Part shown: one piece after another, positions 32,201 to 47,200 of the stretch
How the letters are laid out: every line of letters starts with the position of its first letter
Position numbering within the stretch: position 1 is the first letter of the stretch
DNA from: Pogona vitticeps
Taxonomy: Eukaryota > Chordata > Lepidosauria > Squamata > Agamidae
DNA: 64,000 nt
Assembly: GCF_051106095.1 (NCBI RefSeq)
Contig: NC_135783.1
Location: forward strand, 183,164,947 to 183,228,946
Reading direction: 5' to 3'
Translations under genes and position numbers: made by a program
Notes under the pieces: generated by a model
Databases searched by the model: none
Told to the model about the DNA's origin: nothing
The model's input: the letters and a program-made list of their open reading frames with translations, nothing else

Positions 32201-35200
32201 TCAAAGAGGAAGAAAAGTATAGTATAGTCTGATCCATTTCCTTCATCTCAATGGTTACAAAACTAGCTCTCACCAGATATCAATGTCTGAAGAATAATCA
32301 GTGGCTCCCAGTAGCACATCAGGAGGCCGATATTCAAGTGTCACCACCTCAGGAGAATATATTTGACTGGGGAGGGTCTTGGCACGAGCCAGGCCTGCCA
32401 AAACAGATGAGGCAGCAATTAGAAATTTTAAATCACACATGATATTACAAACTTCTACCTCTAACATTACCAATGGTGATAATTCTGCTTCTTAGGTTCT
32501 GCGTCTGACCATGGCAGATTTGAAGTCTCAGGTGGAAAAGGTCATATTGTTTGTTTATTTATGTATTTATTTAATTTTTATATGTGCATCTGACCGAGGC
32601 GACTCTGGGCAGTTTACAACATATAAATACAATCAAATATAATTTAACATAAGAAAATAATAGAAATAATAAAAAACAAATAAGCAATAAACTCAAAACA
32701 CAGAAATATATCAAAATAAAACATTTAAAAAGATCCAAAACATTTAAGATGGCACACTAATACAGGTAACTATGCAAAGCTTCCGACAGACTGCCAGTTT
32801 TAAAAATCCTATACACTTGTCAACTTTTGAATATTAATTACCAACACTCCGAACAGCCAATGCCCCATGCAGCTCCAGGTCAAGCTTTCACTATCACACT
32901 GCTCCTACATCTCGAATCAAGTGTATACTGTAGTGACGATCCAAGTGAGCAACAAAACCTCCGCTCAACTCAATTGAAGTCAAAGATTTAAGGTTATTTT
33001 GTCCTAGTGACTTCATTGGTGGCAAACTGGCTCATATTCCAGTTCTCATGTTTAATTGGTTCATTACTGTATGTGCCACGCATTCCTGTTCAGCTTGAAT
33101 GTTCTGGATGTCTTTAGGACATTTTAATAGACAAGAATTTTCTTTGAAAGGGCCTTGAAGTTTGCATAATTGCTGCTGCAGTATAAAGCGTCTGAAGGCC
33201 TGTGTACATGGGAAAGTTCATTCCCTCTGCATTAATGAGGGAGCTAAATTCATTATATACTACTTTCCCACAGGTGTAGCTACTATAGCATCAGAATTGT
33301 TTATCCTTGTTCAAAGAGAGAAAGCCAAAATAGCAGTGAAAATGCAATAAAATATAACAAAGCAAGTACTAATTGCAGTACTGTGTGTACTAGAAGGTGT
33401 CGCAAATAAGCTACTTTTATCCCAAGCTCATGGAATGCCACTGAAGGCTTGTCCCCATGTATTTTTAAAGGGCCATTGTTAAGCGTAGCACTGAGGATGT
33501 CAAGGGTTGGCACTTGCTGTGGCCCACAGCTTATCAGGGAATGCAGTGGCCAGTCCAGAAGCTCCTAGCCTAGGGGCTCCCCATCCTTGCCATGCATTCT
33601 TCCCCCAATCTGAACAAGCCAGCAGGTTCCATTCATCTCGTTCCTCCTCCTAGTCAAAAAGGCAAGCAAACAGGCAGGGGGAGCGGCAAGCAGGAAGAGG
33701 TGAACCGACTGCAGATGTCTTGTGCAAGACCCCCCAAACCTGAAATGGCCACTCTTAGTACTGAATGTAGTGCCAGTGTATATACATCACAAGTAGAGTA
33801 TTTTCAGTATGATTAGTGCAGGAGGACAGAAGAGGGAGACTAGTTACCAGTCTTTTGTACTTTTCTTAACATAAGGGAGCAAATATATCAACTCTAGAGA
33901 GAAGTCTCTTATTGTCCTCTCCTATCAGCTGTTCACAACTTTCCACTCAACAAAAGGAGAAGTAAAACAGTGCATATTTTTCCATCTCTCATTGTTACCA
34001 ATACATATTTAACTAATTTATTATTTTTTCTGACATGACACGGTGGTTATCGTAATCACTGCTAACGTTGGAAAGAAGTTTTCAAAGAAAGAAAGACTGC
34101 TTAGAGGTGGTCTGTTGAAAGGAATTGAGACACACCTCGTTGCATCAGTCAGATCAGGCAATCGTACATGGCAGAAAGCAGAGAAAAACAAGGTCAGCCA
34201 AATTGGAGTAAAATAAATCACCCTTTTCAGCTGAGATGATTCCCCATCGGGCTTCCGCATACAAAACTTTATGTTGTGTAGTCACCGGTTTTTTGTTTGA
34301 TTTCATCTATGCCAAAATCTGGTGTAAACTGTTGAGTACAGGCGCTCCTCACTTAACGACCAAGTTCTGTTCTTATGACAAGGTCATGACGAGAATGGGT
34401 CGATAACCAAGGAGCAATAATAGTATGTAAAGGGGCATGGCGAAGACACAAGCATGGATTTACGAGGGTAGGTTGTTAAGTGACGACAGCAGGTAAATCA
34501 CCAATGTAGTTGCTCCTCAGCCCCATTAATCTTGATTTGTTTAGTACAGCTTTCCAAATGAAGAGCAGGGTAACAAATATATATATAAGAAGTCTACGAA
34601 CAAGAACTTGTAAAAGTTTCTAGGGAAATGGAAGAGGTATAACAGTTAAATCCTAAACAAACTTTGCATAAGAAAGCTTTGTTACGGTTACACATATTAT
34701 TTGCTGTGTAGTGAGTTTACCTGATGTACGAAGGTGCCTTGAACTATTAGTCCACCCAATCCAGCACTCCCAGATCTTTTTCTGCCACTTCCTCATTATT
34801 TCTTTTTACCTAGTGATTATATGGGAAGTTTCATAAGTAAAACTGATGCCCTTCCAGGGAGCTACAGACCTCTTGCACCCAAGGAAGAGTTGTGGAACTT
34901 CTGTCCCTAGGGCTAAATCCATCCATCTTGGAGTCCCAGTTTGGCCATTCTTGGGACACGGGTGCTCCTCAGAGGTCCACATCTTTTCTGCATGCCATCA
35001 TCACTTGGTTCCAGGATTTGCATGTCCCTTCCTCTTTTTTTTTGTTTTCCTTAGAAGATTGGCATGCCTTCCCTAAGGCTTAGCTACTATCTGTTCAGAC
35101 ATGCAGGTATTTTGGCCGGCATTCTTCTGACTTCGGCTCACCCATCTCTGAAGTGCACCCATTGAGGACATTTCTCAACATAAGACTCTAAGAAGAGCCC

Positions 35201-38200
35201 TCTGCTGGATCAGGCCAAGGGCCCATTTAGTCCAGCTTCCTGTAACTCACAGTGGACCCACCAGATGCCTCTGGGAGCACAGGAGACAACTAGATACCGT
35301 TCTCCTGATACCCCTGCCCTGCATCTGGCATTTGGAGGTAGCTTCCTTTTAAGCCTGTAGATTATATATCCTCATCATGGCTTGCAATGACTTTTCCTCC
35401 AGAAATCTATCCAATTCCCTTTAAAAGGCATCTAGGCCAGATGCCATCACCACACCCTGTGGCAAGGAGTTCCGCAGACTAACAACCCTCAGGTTGACAC
35501 AGATTACCCTCCTTAGTATAAGAATTTTCTTTAAAGTAATATTTTAAAATGTTGGCAGATAAATGTTTTCCATGGAACTGGTAAGAATTCTCATTTCAAT
35601 TTAGTTGCTGTTTCCATGCAGTTTCATGTGAAATGATTTACATTCTAGATTTATTCACTGTTATAAAGAGAAGAAGGATGAAATTTAAAGATGGATATTT
35701 CTTTTCCCTGTGTTTACCAAGAGGAAGAACTGGTGGCTTTGCATTCATAAGCATGGGAAAGCCGACTACCCACAAAAACCATGTCTGGGGGACAGGCTAT
35801 GATAACTCACCAAAGTCAGCTAACTTGAGCTCTCCATGGCAACTGAGGAGCAAATTTTGCGGTTTCAGGTCCCGATGAAGGATGTGATGTTCATGGATGT
35901 AAGCCAAGGCTCGCAGGAGTTGGAACATGAAGAGCTGGGAGAAAGAAGGAAAAATCAGATCTCTGTGGTTAGCAATTGATGCAAAAATAAAATAAAAATA
36001 GAGTGAATACAAAGGGGGAAAAAAGAAAAAAGGAAATCTTGAGCACCACTTTTAATCAACAGCATCAGCTGAGAAAGTTGAGTATGGGTTAGAACAAAAT
36101 CTTTTAGCACTGAAAGAAAACCAAGCTTAGTTTTAAAAAAATGTTTTTAACATTTGATTACATTGAAAACAGCATAAACGAAACCAAAAACACTTCTACA
36201 TTGAGTTACATTAATTCATTTCTCTCAAACACATTACTTGACTTGTGCCACCTTCACCTTTATAATTCAAAAATTCTTTGCACAAATGTCCCCAAATTTG
36301 GCACAGAGCAAGAGCAGACCTTCTGTTGCAACTGTGCCAAATTTAGTGCTGATCTGTTATCATATTCTGTTTGGGATGCTCCTATTTTTAGAATTGTCTT
36401 GTAGAATGTTGCTTTGCTCTGCAAATGATGTTATTGTGAAGACGAGCAAATCCTAATAACATCACTGCTCTACTGTGCAGATGCAATTACTTAGCAGGTT
36501 AAAATTTGCTTCTTTTAAGATTTGGACAAGCTTGTATTAGTTTATTCCATTGCAATACTTATATGTTGCTCTGTGAATGAATTTGCATGTTAAAAGAAGT
36601 TATGTATATTTATGTATTGAAGAATATTAAAAGAAAAGTTTTCTATTACAGTATTTTTTTTAATCTATGCATTTTGTATATATTTTGTATAGAATGCTCA
36701 CATTCTTGGAATTATCAGTCTTTCCTATCAATATTTTAGAAGGCTTCTACTTACTTTTGTCTAAGTAAGGGCCCGTCCACTGAGCATTTGTTCAATTTTC
36801 CTCGCTCTCTTAATATCAAAACTGTATCCCAGTGTTCAAAGGATGGAAGTGTCAACAGAGTCAAAAGGGACAACCCCCCCCCAAAAAAACCCTTCATTTG
36901 CTTTGTGCACCCTGTGTGTGTGTGTGTGTGTGTGGGTGTTTTGATGGTGTTCCTTTGTTTGTTGCCTTTGTTCTTGTTTTTTTGCTGCTCACTCTACTTT
37001 CCCTCACCTGCTTAATGTAACTGGAATATAGAGATGGGCACGGCTTGCTGGTTCAGCAGTCCATGCCAGTTCTTTTCTCAGCCAAACAGGTGTTCAGTGC
37101 TTCCCATCCCCGCCTCCTCCGTTGGGCGCCCACTCAGAGGCTCCAGCTTCCTTGCCCCGCCTCCTCCAGGCACTGCCCTCTGAGTGGGCACCCAGCAGAG
37201 GAGACGGGTCTGGGGCGCTCCAAGCCCCTGATGGGCTGAGAAACAAACCATCGGTTCGTGCCCATCTCTAAATAACACCCACTTCTGCCTCCTGCTTTTT
37301 AAATTTATTTTACATTATCCCTCATGCAAAACAATGCAGAAGTGATAAACTAAACATTTAAAAAATTAAATGAAAATTAATAATTTCACAAATTAAGGGA
37401 AAACATGACAGTTTGAGCATAGTGACGGATAAAAACAAGGAGTGAAGGGATGAGAAAGTGAAGAAGGCAGAGACGGTATTACCTGTTCTGCTATTCTGTT
37501 TTTTGGTGTGGTTTTTTTGTATCTTTTTTTTTAAATACCACTTTTGCACTATAGCAAAAATGTGAAAACTAAAAATGAAATCGAAACAGAAACATTATGG
37601 CCAAAGATTTAAGAATTGGTGCGTGGGTAGAACAAGGAAGGAAGGAAGGAAGAAGTGAAGTAAATGTCTGTGGAGAGGGCAGAGAAGGTACAGCTATTTC
37701 TGTCGTCTGCTTTTCAAAAATGTTATCACTTCTATACCACAGCATAAAAAGGAGAAAAAAAAATAAAAAAATTAAACATTAAAATTGTTGTGGCCAAAAG
37801 GTGAGGCTGTTGCAAGGAAGGCCCAGTACATCCAGCAACAACCACCTTCGCTAGGTATGGCATCCATGCTGGAATGGTCTATTCAAATCTGTACCAGGAT
37901 GAGCCAAATCAACAACCAGAACAAGCAGAGAACATGCCACAGTACAGTGGGGTCTCGACTTATGAACGGCTCGACATACAAACGTTTCGACTTACGAACC
38001 GCTCTCATAGGAATATATGGACTCGACTTACGAACTTAGATTCGAGTTACGAACTCTTTTTTTTCCTTTTTTTTTAAAGCTAAGTCATCTTAGGTTAAAA
38101 GGAAAAAAAGAAAAAATATCCCCCTCTAGTGGCAGAAGGCGGAATAGCAGCTTCCCATTAGTTTCTATGGACGGAAAAGAGCAGATACGGATTAAATGGT

Positions 38201-41200
38201 TTTCAATGCATTCCTATGGGAAATGCAGATTCGACTTAAGAACTTTTCGACCTGAGAACTGCCTTCCAATACGGATTAAGTTCTTAAGTCGAGACCCCAC
38301 TGTATGGGTAAGCCCTAAGTTTTATGCACAGGTTTCACACTCAAAACAAAAGAGAAATTGGTCAAATTTTAAGCAAGATAAGCCATATGTGATCTCTGAG
38401 GAGATCACACAAGGGTTATCTTGTTGGATCTCTGCAACAGCCCCGCAAAAGAAGCTCAACTGATAGACAACAATTTGCTCAGTGATCTTTGCAAATGTTC
38501 CGCATTTGTATTCATCTTGTTCTCCTTTTTAAAAACTTGCAATGGATTGCTTGTAAGCTGCCATGCAAGGGCATGGAGCCAGGCTAGAAATGTTAAAATC
38601 ACTAAGTAAATGATATATTTGAACTCCAGTCAGCCCAACTCAGTTTAGCAATACATCCATACCAATATATCACAGACACAAGAGGTAACTGTTTCTTCAA
38701 AAACCTACCATGACATTATGGGGATGAAGCCCACCAGGATGCTGGAACATGTACTGTGCCAGGTCTGTATGCTAAGAAGGCATGGAAGAGAGAAAGAATG
38801 GGGCTGAAACCGGTTGGCAGAAAGCTTTATTTTGCTGAATCCATTCACAAAAGCTACAACTACAGACAAGTGCTGGTGGGAGGTTCCCTGCCTGCCTTCT
38901 TCTCTGGCACCCTGGCTCTCAGTCTTTAAGATTTTCTTTTTAATGTAAGTCTTTAGCCTATATATTATATATAATTTTTAATATATAATATATACTTTTA
39001 TATAATTATACTGGTGATATAATTCAAAATATGTAGTTGTTGTTTGGGCCAACTTTGATCACCCAAGGAATGAGGCCATCCAGTTTTACAGGATCATTGT
39101 CAGATGTGTAAACTAAAGACTCAATGAGTAGATAAAATATACAAAAGTCTGTTACTAGCTGTTTGCATGACAGTACCACACTATCCCACATGTATAACAG
39201 GCTTCCTGAAATGCAAAAATCACAGATTTTGTGTTTTTAGCGGGGGGGGGGGGTTGTATTTTGCTTTCCCCCCTTCCCAAATCTGAGTTGTATTTTATAT
39301 TTTTTCATTAACCATCCTACTGACTCTACCATGGGAAGATGGGATATAAGTACTGTAGATAAAATAAAATGGATTGGCTTACAGTTGCCCAATGAACCGG
39401 CATCTTTCCACTTACGGTGGGATCAGATGGCAATATATGATCATGTTGGACTGTGCTAGAATGGGTTGGTTTCCTGGGCGTGATCTCCTTTAAAGCAACC
39501 CTTCCGTACACACATAATCTGATCCTGATCACTCTGGGCCAACTCCAAAAAAGTGAGTAGCCCTGTCACTGAACCAAAAAGGTTGGATTGGGCACTGAGC
39601 AGGGTTGATGTGGTTTGTGATTTCCTGTATGTCATGTATTTGCTAGGAAATAGCTCATACTGGACTATGGCCCCAAAACAGTCAAAGATGTGAGCTATAT
39701 CACCAACTGATCTCACCCTAAAATCTTTCTTATGGTTGAAATAAGGCTATGATGTCTTGGATGAGGAAACAGGGTTTTTGTTTTACATCCTCTACCTTAC
39801 ATAACATAGTTATATATAATAATGAGAGCTTCCAAAAAAATAAGCTATTAAGATTCAGCTCCCAGCTGAATCTCCTAACCATGGCCACAGATTATACTGG
39901 CTGGGGGAAGGGGGATTCTGGGCATTGTAGTTCAAAAATAAAACCTTTCCATGCTCTCCTAATACAATGAAATCGCCCCAGAAACCCTCAGTGTCAGAAG
40001 GATTTTGCCAGAATATTATCAGAGGGTTATAAAACAGAGAAAAATAAATGTCACATATGTTTCCATATCAATTGCTTGTTCACAAGGAATAACAAAAGTG
40101 ACAAGAAAGAAAAGTGAGGGTGTTTTTTGTTCCATATTCACCTTGTTTAAAAAAACCTGTGGTTTTACAGTTAGTAAGAGCTCATTGTCACAGTAGTTGC
40201 AAAAGCAATAATTTCCTGAAAGCTTTTACTGCAAAAAATAAAAAAAATTAAAAGAAGTATGTGGCTACTATTTGAGAGAAGTTATCGGGGGAACAGAAGG
40301 CTCTCAAGGGCAAGGAAGGGAATGCAAACATGAAACATTGGTTACCAGGATCAACTTATAACTTACATTGCACTACAAAATGTTTTGAAGTATCGCAGCA
40401 AGAGGACAGTGTGTTTGTCTGAAGGCTCAGAAATCTTTAAATCAATGAATCAACCATAAATAAATTAAAAACTCTGGCAAATAAGAACAACAACAACCCA
40501 CAACTCACCATGTACTCAAACACTAATGTTAGCTTCTCTTTGGTCTGGATGATGTCATGAAGGAGCACAATATTGGCATGTTTCAAGCCCCTGAGAAGAG
40601 ATGCTAAGGATGCATAAACAGTAGTCAAACTGCTAGCAGTGAGAAAGGAAATAATAGATGGCAATTAGCACAGATAATTTCTAGGCCTGGACATTTGAAA
40701 GTTGTAGTATGAACAGGAGCTTATCAGAGCTGGTGTTCAGGAGAAATTCTTCAGAAGGGACTGAATAGTTAAAACCATTTGGGGTCTTCCAAATGGGGCA
40801 TTTGTTCCCTGAAATGTGCCACATTCATTCCTGATGCTGCTGTTTTTCCCCCCACCATCCAGACAATGTAAGGCTTGTCTTAGCATAACCAGTAGCAGAC
40901 AGTGATAGGAACTGAGACTTGGATGTGATCACACAGAATAACAGATCACATGTTGGACTGCTGATGGAGCACTCTGGTTATCACATGATGTTCAGGGAGC
41001 TGTGCTCTAGCCCAGCCTGATCCATAGCAGAGCTGCTACTTTTTGAGGCGAAGATGGAGCTACAGATCCAACAGACAGAAGGGTAGCTTTAAAGACAATA
41101 GCTCCCTGCAAGGTGACCCTTTCCACTGTGATTGGACACACCCTTTTACCACCATTTGATTGCACTCTGTCTGTGGCAAAATGTTCGTTCTGCAAGGCAA

Positions 41201-44200
41201 GGTTTATTTGCTTTGTGCAATAGCTTTCTTCAATTCATGTCTATGCTAATTGCCTGGAGAGGCTTTCATTTATGTTGCGGCTTTTATTTTGTTATTTTTC
41301 TTTTCTGACTTCTGTGTTCTTTCTTTTTTTTTCTTTCTGGTGCCAAAGCTGAGATGGTGAGAATCAAAGGAAACGGAGGAGACAAGAAATGCTAATGTGA
41401 AGGAAAAATTTGTTGCCACATGGTATCCCCCTAACCTTTGGAATTTTATTTTTATGGATGCAGATGCTGGTAAAACCTATGCTTTGAAGTCAAGAGGTAT
41501 GAATCAGCCCCACTTGGAAGACTCTTATGCTTCCCTTCCCAACCCATCTCTGGGTTGGCTCTTCTCATGAACAGTGCAAAGGGCAGATCATGCTGCTGGA
41601 GAGACAATGTACGAAGGTGCCTGACCAGCTTCCCCACACAGCCCCACACAGCTGCTGTCATAAAGTATTCTCTGTTTTAATTGGTCCCCACTTTTCCAAA
41701 TATTTAAATTTCTTTGATTGCTGTTGCATTTTCATTTTCTGCTCCTCTTTTTCATATTTTACATTGCATTGGACAGTGAGAGGGTGAGTGTACGGAAAGC
41801 AAGCTGGGCAAAAGTGGTCAAATGAGCAGTAAAACGGCAAATGAGATTCAAAGTGAGCAAATGTAAAGTGGTGCACACTGGAGCAATATACAGTATATAT
41901 ATTCCATCTTAACATAAACACTGGAGGGATCTGAGCTAGCAGCAACTAAATTGTGAAGGGATCTCGCTGGGGAAAATAGCTCCACAATATGTCAACCCAG
42001 TACGTAGCTACTGTTTTAAAAAGACAAACTGTGTTGGACTAACTTAAAGGAGTTGGAAATAAAACTGCACCATTAAAATTGCCTTTATACAAATTCTAGA
42101 TGTGATCACCTCCGGGATACTATGACAGATATGGTCACTGAACCTTAAAAAAATACCGTAGCAGAAAAAGGCAACCAAAACAAACAGGGGACTGAAGCCC
42201 CTTCCATATGATGAAAGGTTATAAAATTAGGGGCTATTTAACTTGTGGCAGGCAGAGAATGAAGGCACATAAGAAGAGACACAATAGAATTGTATAAAGG
42301 TACATTTGGAAAGAAAAAGTAGGCAGGGAGATTTTCTACTCCTTCCACAGACAAAAGGAAGCACTTCACAGCACACATAGTTAAACCGAGGAAGTCGCTG
42401 CCACAAGACCTAGTGAGGGGAATCGATCTGGATTGCTTTGAAAAAGGACTGCAGAAATGCATGGAACATTATGGGGACCCTTGAAGGCTGCTCCTCAGGA
42501 TGACTCTGTATCCTCTCCAGTATCAGAGGCAGAAGGCCTCTGTAATATGATGCTGTGAACGTAAGATGGAAGGTTTTAAATTACTGTGTCATAAGCTGCC
42601 TAAATCTTTGGACATACAGTCATGTGAAAAAGAAAGTACACCCTCTTTGAATTCTACAGTTTTATGTATCAGGATGTAATGTAATAAAAATCATCTCATC
42701 CTCAACAGGTCTGAAAATTAGGCAAATACAACCTCAGATGAACAACACATGACATATTACACCAAAATGGAGATGCCATATGTGAAAAACTAAGTACCCT
42801 TGTGATTCAATGGTTTGTGGGACCACCTTTAGCAGCAATAACTTGAAGTAATTTTCTATATGACCTTATCAGTCTCTCACATCATTGTGGTAGAATTTTG
42901 GCCCACTCTTCTTTAGAATGTTGCTTCAGTTCATAGATGTTTGCAGGCACTTGTTTATGCACAGCTCTTGTTAGGTCCCAAGACTGGACCATTGCAAAAC
43001 CTTGATGCTCTTTTTCAGCCATTCTGTTGTAGATTTTGGTGGTGTGCTTCGCATCATTGTCCTGTAGCATGACCCAGTTTCAGCCAAGCTTTAGCTGACA
43101 GACAGATGGCCTCACCTTTCACTCTAGAACACTTTGGTATTCAGAGGAGTTCATGGTTGATTCTATGACAGCAAGGTGCCCTGGTCCTGTGACTGTAAAA
43201 CAAGCCTAAATCATCACCCCTCCACCATCATGCTTGACAGTTGGTATGGGGTGTTTGTGCTGATATGCTGTGTTTGGTTTTTGCCAAACATGGCTCTGAC
43301 CATTCTGGCCAAACATCTCCACTTTGGTCTCATCTGTCCAAAGGACATTGTTCCAGAATTCTTGTGGTTTGTCCAGATGCAACTTGGCAAATCTAAGCTA
43401 CCATGTTCTTTTTAGAGAGAAGAGGCTTTCTCCTAGCAACTATTCCAGACAAACCACACTTGTTCAGTCTTTCTCTAATTCTACTGTCGTGAATATTTAA
43501 CATGCTAACTGAGGCCTGTAGAGTCCGAGATGTAACTCTTGGGTTTTGTTTTGTTTTGTGTTGTGTTTTTTTTTGCAGTTTTTCTGAGCATTGCACAGTC
43601 TGACCATAGAGTGAATTTGCTTGGATGTCCACTCCTTTGAACACTGACAACTTGAACGTTTTCACTTGTGAATAACCTTCCTTACTGTCAAATGATAGAC
43701 TTCAAATCATTTGGAAAATGTCTTATAACCCATCCCAGACTGATGGGCAGCAACAGTTGCATCTCTAGGATAATTACTGATGTTTGAACTCCTTGGCATT
43801 GTGTTAACATACATCTGAATGCTCCAGACCAGCAAACTGCTAAAACCTCAGCTTTTATAGAGGTGGTCACAGTTGCGGATGATCAATTACTCAAGGGTCT
43901 TTGGTTAGCATTACCTGGATGCTACTTAATTCCTATGGATGGAATAAAGGTGTACAGTACTTAGTTTTTCTACACATGGCTTCTCTATTTTGACTTAATT
44001 TTTGTTAAATAAATCATGACATGGCATAATATGTCATGCCTTGTTGTTAAACTGAAGTTGTATTTACCTAATTTTCAGACCCGCTAAGGACCAGATGATT
44101 TTTATTATGTCCTGTTATGTAAAACCATAGAATTCAAAGAGGGTGTACTTTCTTTTTCATGGGACTGTACGTTTGGGTGTAAATGCTTTAAAAGAAGATG

Positions 44201-47200
44201 ATAAGAAATAAATAACATCAATGATTACTCATTTTAACTATGTATTCTCAGAGTGTGTAATTTCATCCGGAATGAGTTACGAAATTTAGATTTGCACAGG
44301 GGAAAGAAGCAAAAGCTGATGCATTAGGCAGCACTTCAGTCTGCAGGCCTTGTTCCTAAGAGGTTGGCATTAAATTGTTTATTTCCCCGCCTTTCTCCTT
44401 CACATGGAAAAAAAGAAAGAAAGAAATTTGATTCTTTTCACAGATGAAAGTAACATTCTTAATGGTAATTTAAACAAGCTGTTTTGAATGTTATATCTGT
44501 GGGAGTATCTAAAGGACTGAAAGAAATAATTACAGACATAAGCAAATACATAAATTGGAGACATCAAGAAAATTGCAGACATTTTGCCCAGCAAAAGACT
44601 TCCCCCAGCACACCCAACCAGAACAAAGTAGAGGAAAAGTACCTTTTCAAAAAGCACATTCAGAAAAAGAGGAAATGCATGTGATTAACATATAAACTGC
44701 ACGTACGTGCATACGCATAAACAAAGTGCAACAATTCCCACATTCAGTAAGATGCAAGCAGACAACCACTTTGGAATAGTATCCTTCACTTCTAGGAAGA
44801 CTAGGACAAGGAAGGGACTACAGTATCCAGGCCCCATCCACTGACCAAAGAGTTACTGTTGCAATGTATTTTCCTCTTCCCTGACAGTCCTTCTTCCTTT
44901 TGTATTATGTCTGTGAACCATAGAATAGGACTGTCTTAATCAACAATTCGTGTAAACCAAAAAACTTTTAATGCTTTGTATGTGCTAAGTAATAATAGCA
45001 ATAGTCTCAGACAAAACACATGTCACATATATCATACCATTCTTTAATAATGTGCATTATAATCATCAGCATCATCTTAAAACACTGGTCTCCAAACTAT
45101 GGCCCTCAGGCCTCATCCGGCCTGCCTTGCCTTTTTATCCAGTCTGGCATGCATGCAGGCATGCAGGAGTGCGTATGTGTGGGAGTGTGGGTGTGCGGGC
45201 GAACACGTGCACACGCCTTTTCCTTTGGCCCTTGAAAATCTGAAACATACGTTTTGGCCCTCACTCTGAAAAGTTTGGGGACCCCTGTCTTAGAACATCA
45301 GAGCTGGGACTCTATGGACCATCAAGTCCAGCCTCTGTCAAGGAGGCACAGTGGAGAATCGAACTCCCAACCTCTGGCTCCTACCTAACTCGCTAAAGCT
45401 ATCCAGCCAGCTATGCAAGAATACACCTGATGTAAAAATTACCTCTTATATTAGCAAGAAAGGGGTGTGGAAACCCAGAGGAAAATTGGACTTGTGTATA
45501 CGTGGATTCCTCTATAAAGGGCTGCAGTGAGCAGGTTGGGCTGGGGAAACTCAGCCTCCCCTCCTTCAAACACAGTAAGGGAGGGGATTATTTTTCCTTT
45601 GCATTTGCATAACACAAAAGTGCATGGATTCATCTCCTCCTCTGAGTTTGGTTTCCAGGATTCCATGGACCTCTGTGGGGTCTGCAGAGGAAGGATAGAG
45701 CACAAGCATCTCCAGCGCTTCCACTGGTTCAATCCTGATTGCATTAAAAAAGGTGTGCTGCACTTATGCAGTTACACCATAGTAACTACTATCAGAAATG
45801 TAGCCACCTGCAACTTATTGCTTTTGGTGGCAACAAGAGTATACCTAAATCAAATTTCAAGAGCAATGCAACAAGTAGTTACCAAGTTATTTCTGGGGTA
45901 CGGAGTAGTTTTCTAGTTACTTTCAAATGTTGCCTTTTAAGGCAGTTTAAAGCCATATCCTACCTGTGTGGTGAAATGGATAGAGTGAAAGACTAGGACT
46001 CAGGAGACCTGAATCTTAAAGCCTGCTTGGCCACGGAAAGTCATTGGGGGGGGGAGGGAGGGCAGTGGTAAAACTACCCCTTCAATACCTCACCTTGAAA
46101 GCTCGCTCTGGGTGACTGTAATTCAATTCCAAATTCACAGCACATAAGTCAGAGGAGCTATGATAACAAGGACCACAGATGACTCAAAGTAATGCAATTG
46201 CTAGCAGAACAATGGTTACCTTTTAAAAAGTTACGTTCCTAGTTCTGACTTGCACTCACATAGGATTACCTCAATCTAAAGCTGAACATATACAAGCTGG
46301 AAGTGGACAGTAAAGGTAATCCAAATCTCTCCCCTCACCCCTGATGATCTGGTGATATCAGATGGGGACACCTCTTCATCATATATGGGGGCAAGTAAAT
46401 AGACTAGAATAAAGAAAAGGCGGACACCAAACCAGAAGCAATCTTCTTTATTACTTCAGAGGTCAGTTCCAGCACTGAAAACGGATTCAGGGGTTGAGCC
46501 CTGGCACGGATTAAATTGTGTTCATACTGGAAACCTTACCTTCTCTTATGGCTGTAAAAGGGAGTCCTTCCTCAGTCTTTAGGCTGACGACCTTCAGAGC
46601 TACCAGCTGTCCATATATTCTAATGAAACAGATCATCAGCAGTGACTGTATATGCATCATCTGATAGCAGGAGCCACAATTTACAGCAGACCTAAGTTTA
46701 AAAGCTCCATCCCAATGTAGAAGCCTGGAGGACCCACCTCCCTTCTTACCCCCGCTTCTTACATCTCTCCCTGATGAGAACTCTTACTCATTCTTATCTT
46801 CTGTATTCTGTCTTTTCCCCAAGTACAGTACTACACTATAAGAGGACACTATAAGAGGATCTTTTCCCTACTAAGTTTGTTCAGAACCTTCACTGAAAGA
46901 CTTTTTCAAACACCTTTTGAAAACATGAGTACATAATGTCAGGTCAGGTGAACAAGCAGATAGTAGAAACTCTAGTCCATAAAATAATGGCCAGAATCCT
47001 ACTGAAGATCTACGCTAGCAGAAGTGTAATGATGGCAGTGAATTGCATCCAATTAACGAGTTGCTGCTCACATGCCTGCTCATGTGCTAGTTATGTGACT
47101 TGATATACTACCAACAATGTGGGTAGCAATTCACTCATTAGCAGCAATTCCCTACATCAATTTATGCAATTCTACTTAAATTAGTGTAAATTGCCATTTA

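Larger units (their letters stand above)
32395..35810 (-). other. CDK15: CDK15 intron 7
   Basis: Intronic. It holds a LINE 3'-end remnant (32545-32720), a DNA transposon remnant (34345-34495) and a reverse CR1 3' end (35155-35525). The rest is unassigned. Confidence 0.6.
35935..38708 (-). other. CDK15: CDK15 intron 6
   Basis: Intronic. It holds a (TG)n microsatellite at about 36916-36934, a hAT element (37029-37270), a short (GGAA)n patch near 37635-37650 and a mariner-like MITE (37945-38302). Confidence 0.6.
40604..46539 (-). other. CDK15: CDK15 intron 4
   Basis: Intronic, about 5.9 kb. It holds a CR1 LINE fragment, a Tc1 transposon, a hAT element and two SINE heads (each listed). The stretches 40604-41780 and 44170-45080 contain nothing recognised beyond simple sequence. 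Confidence 0.6.

Noticed and set aside
45289-45415. Possible functional tRNA gene (A- and B-box-like motifs on the minus strand).
   Set aside because: The cloverleaf stems do not pair well and the sequence continues into a dispersed SINE body, so this is a SINE promoter head.
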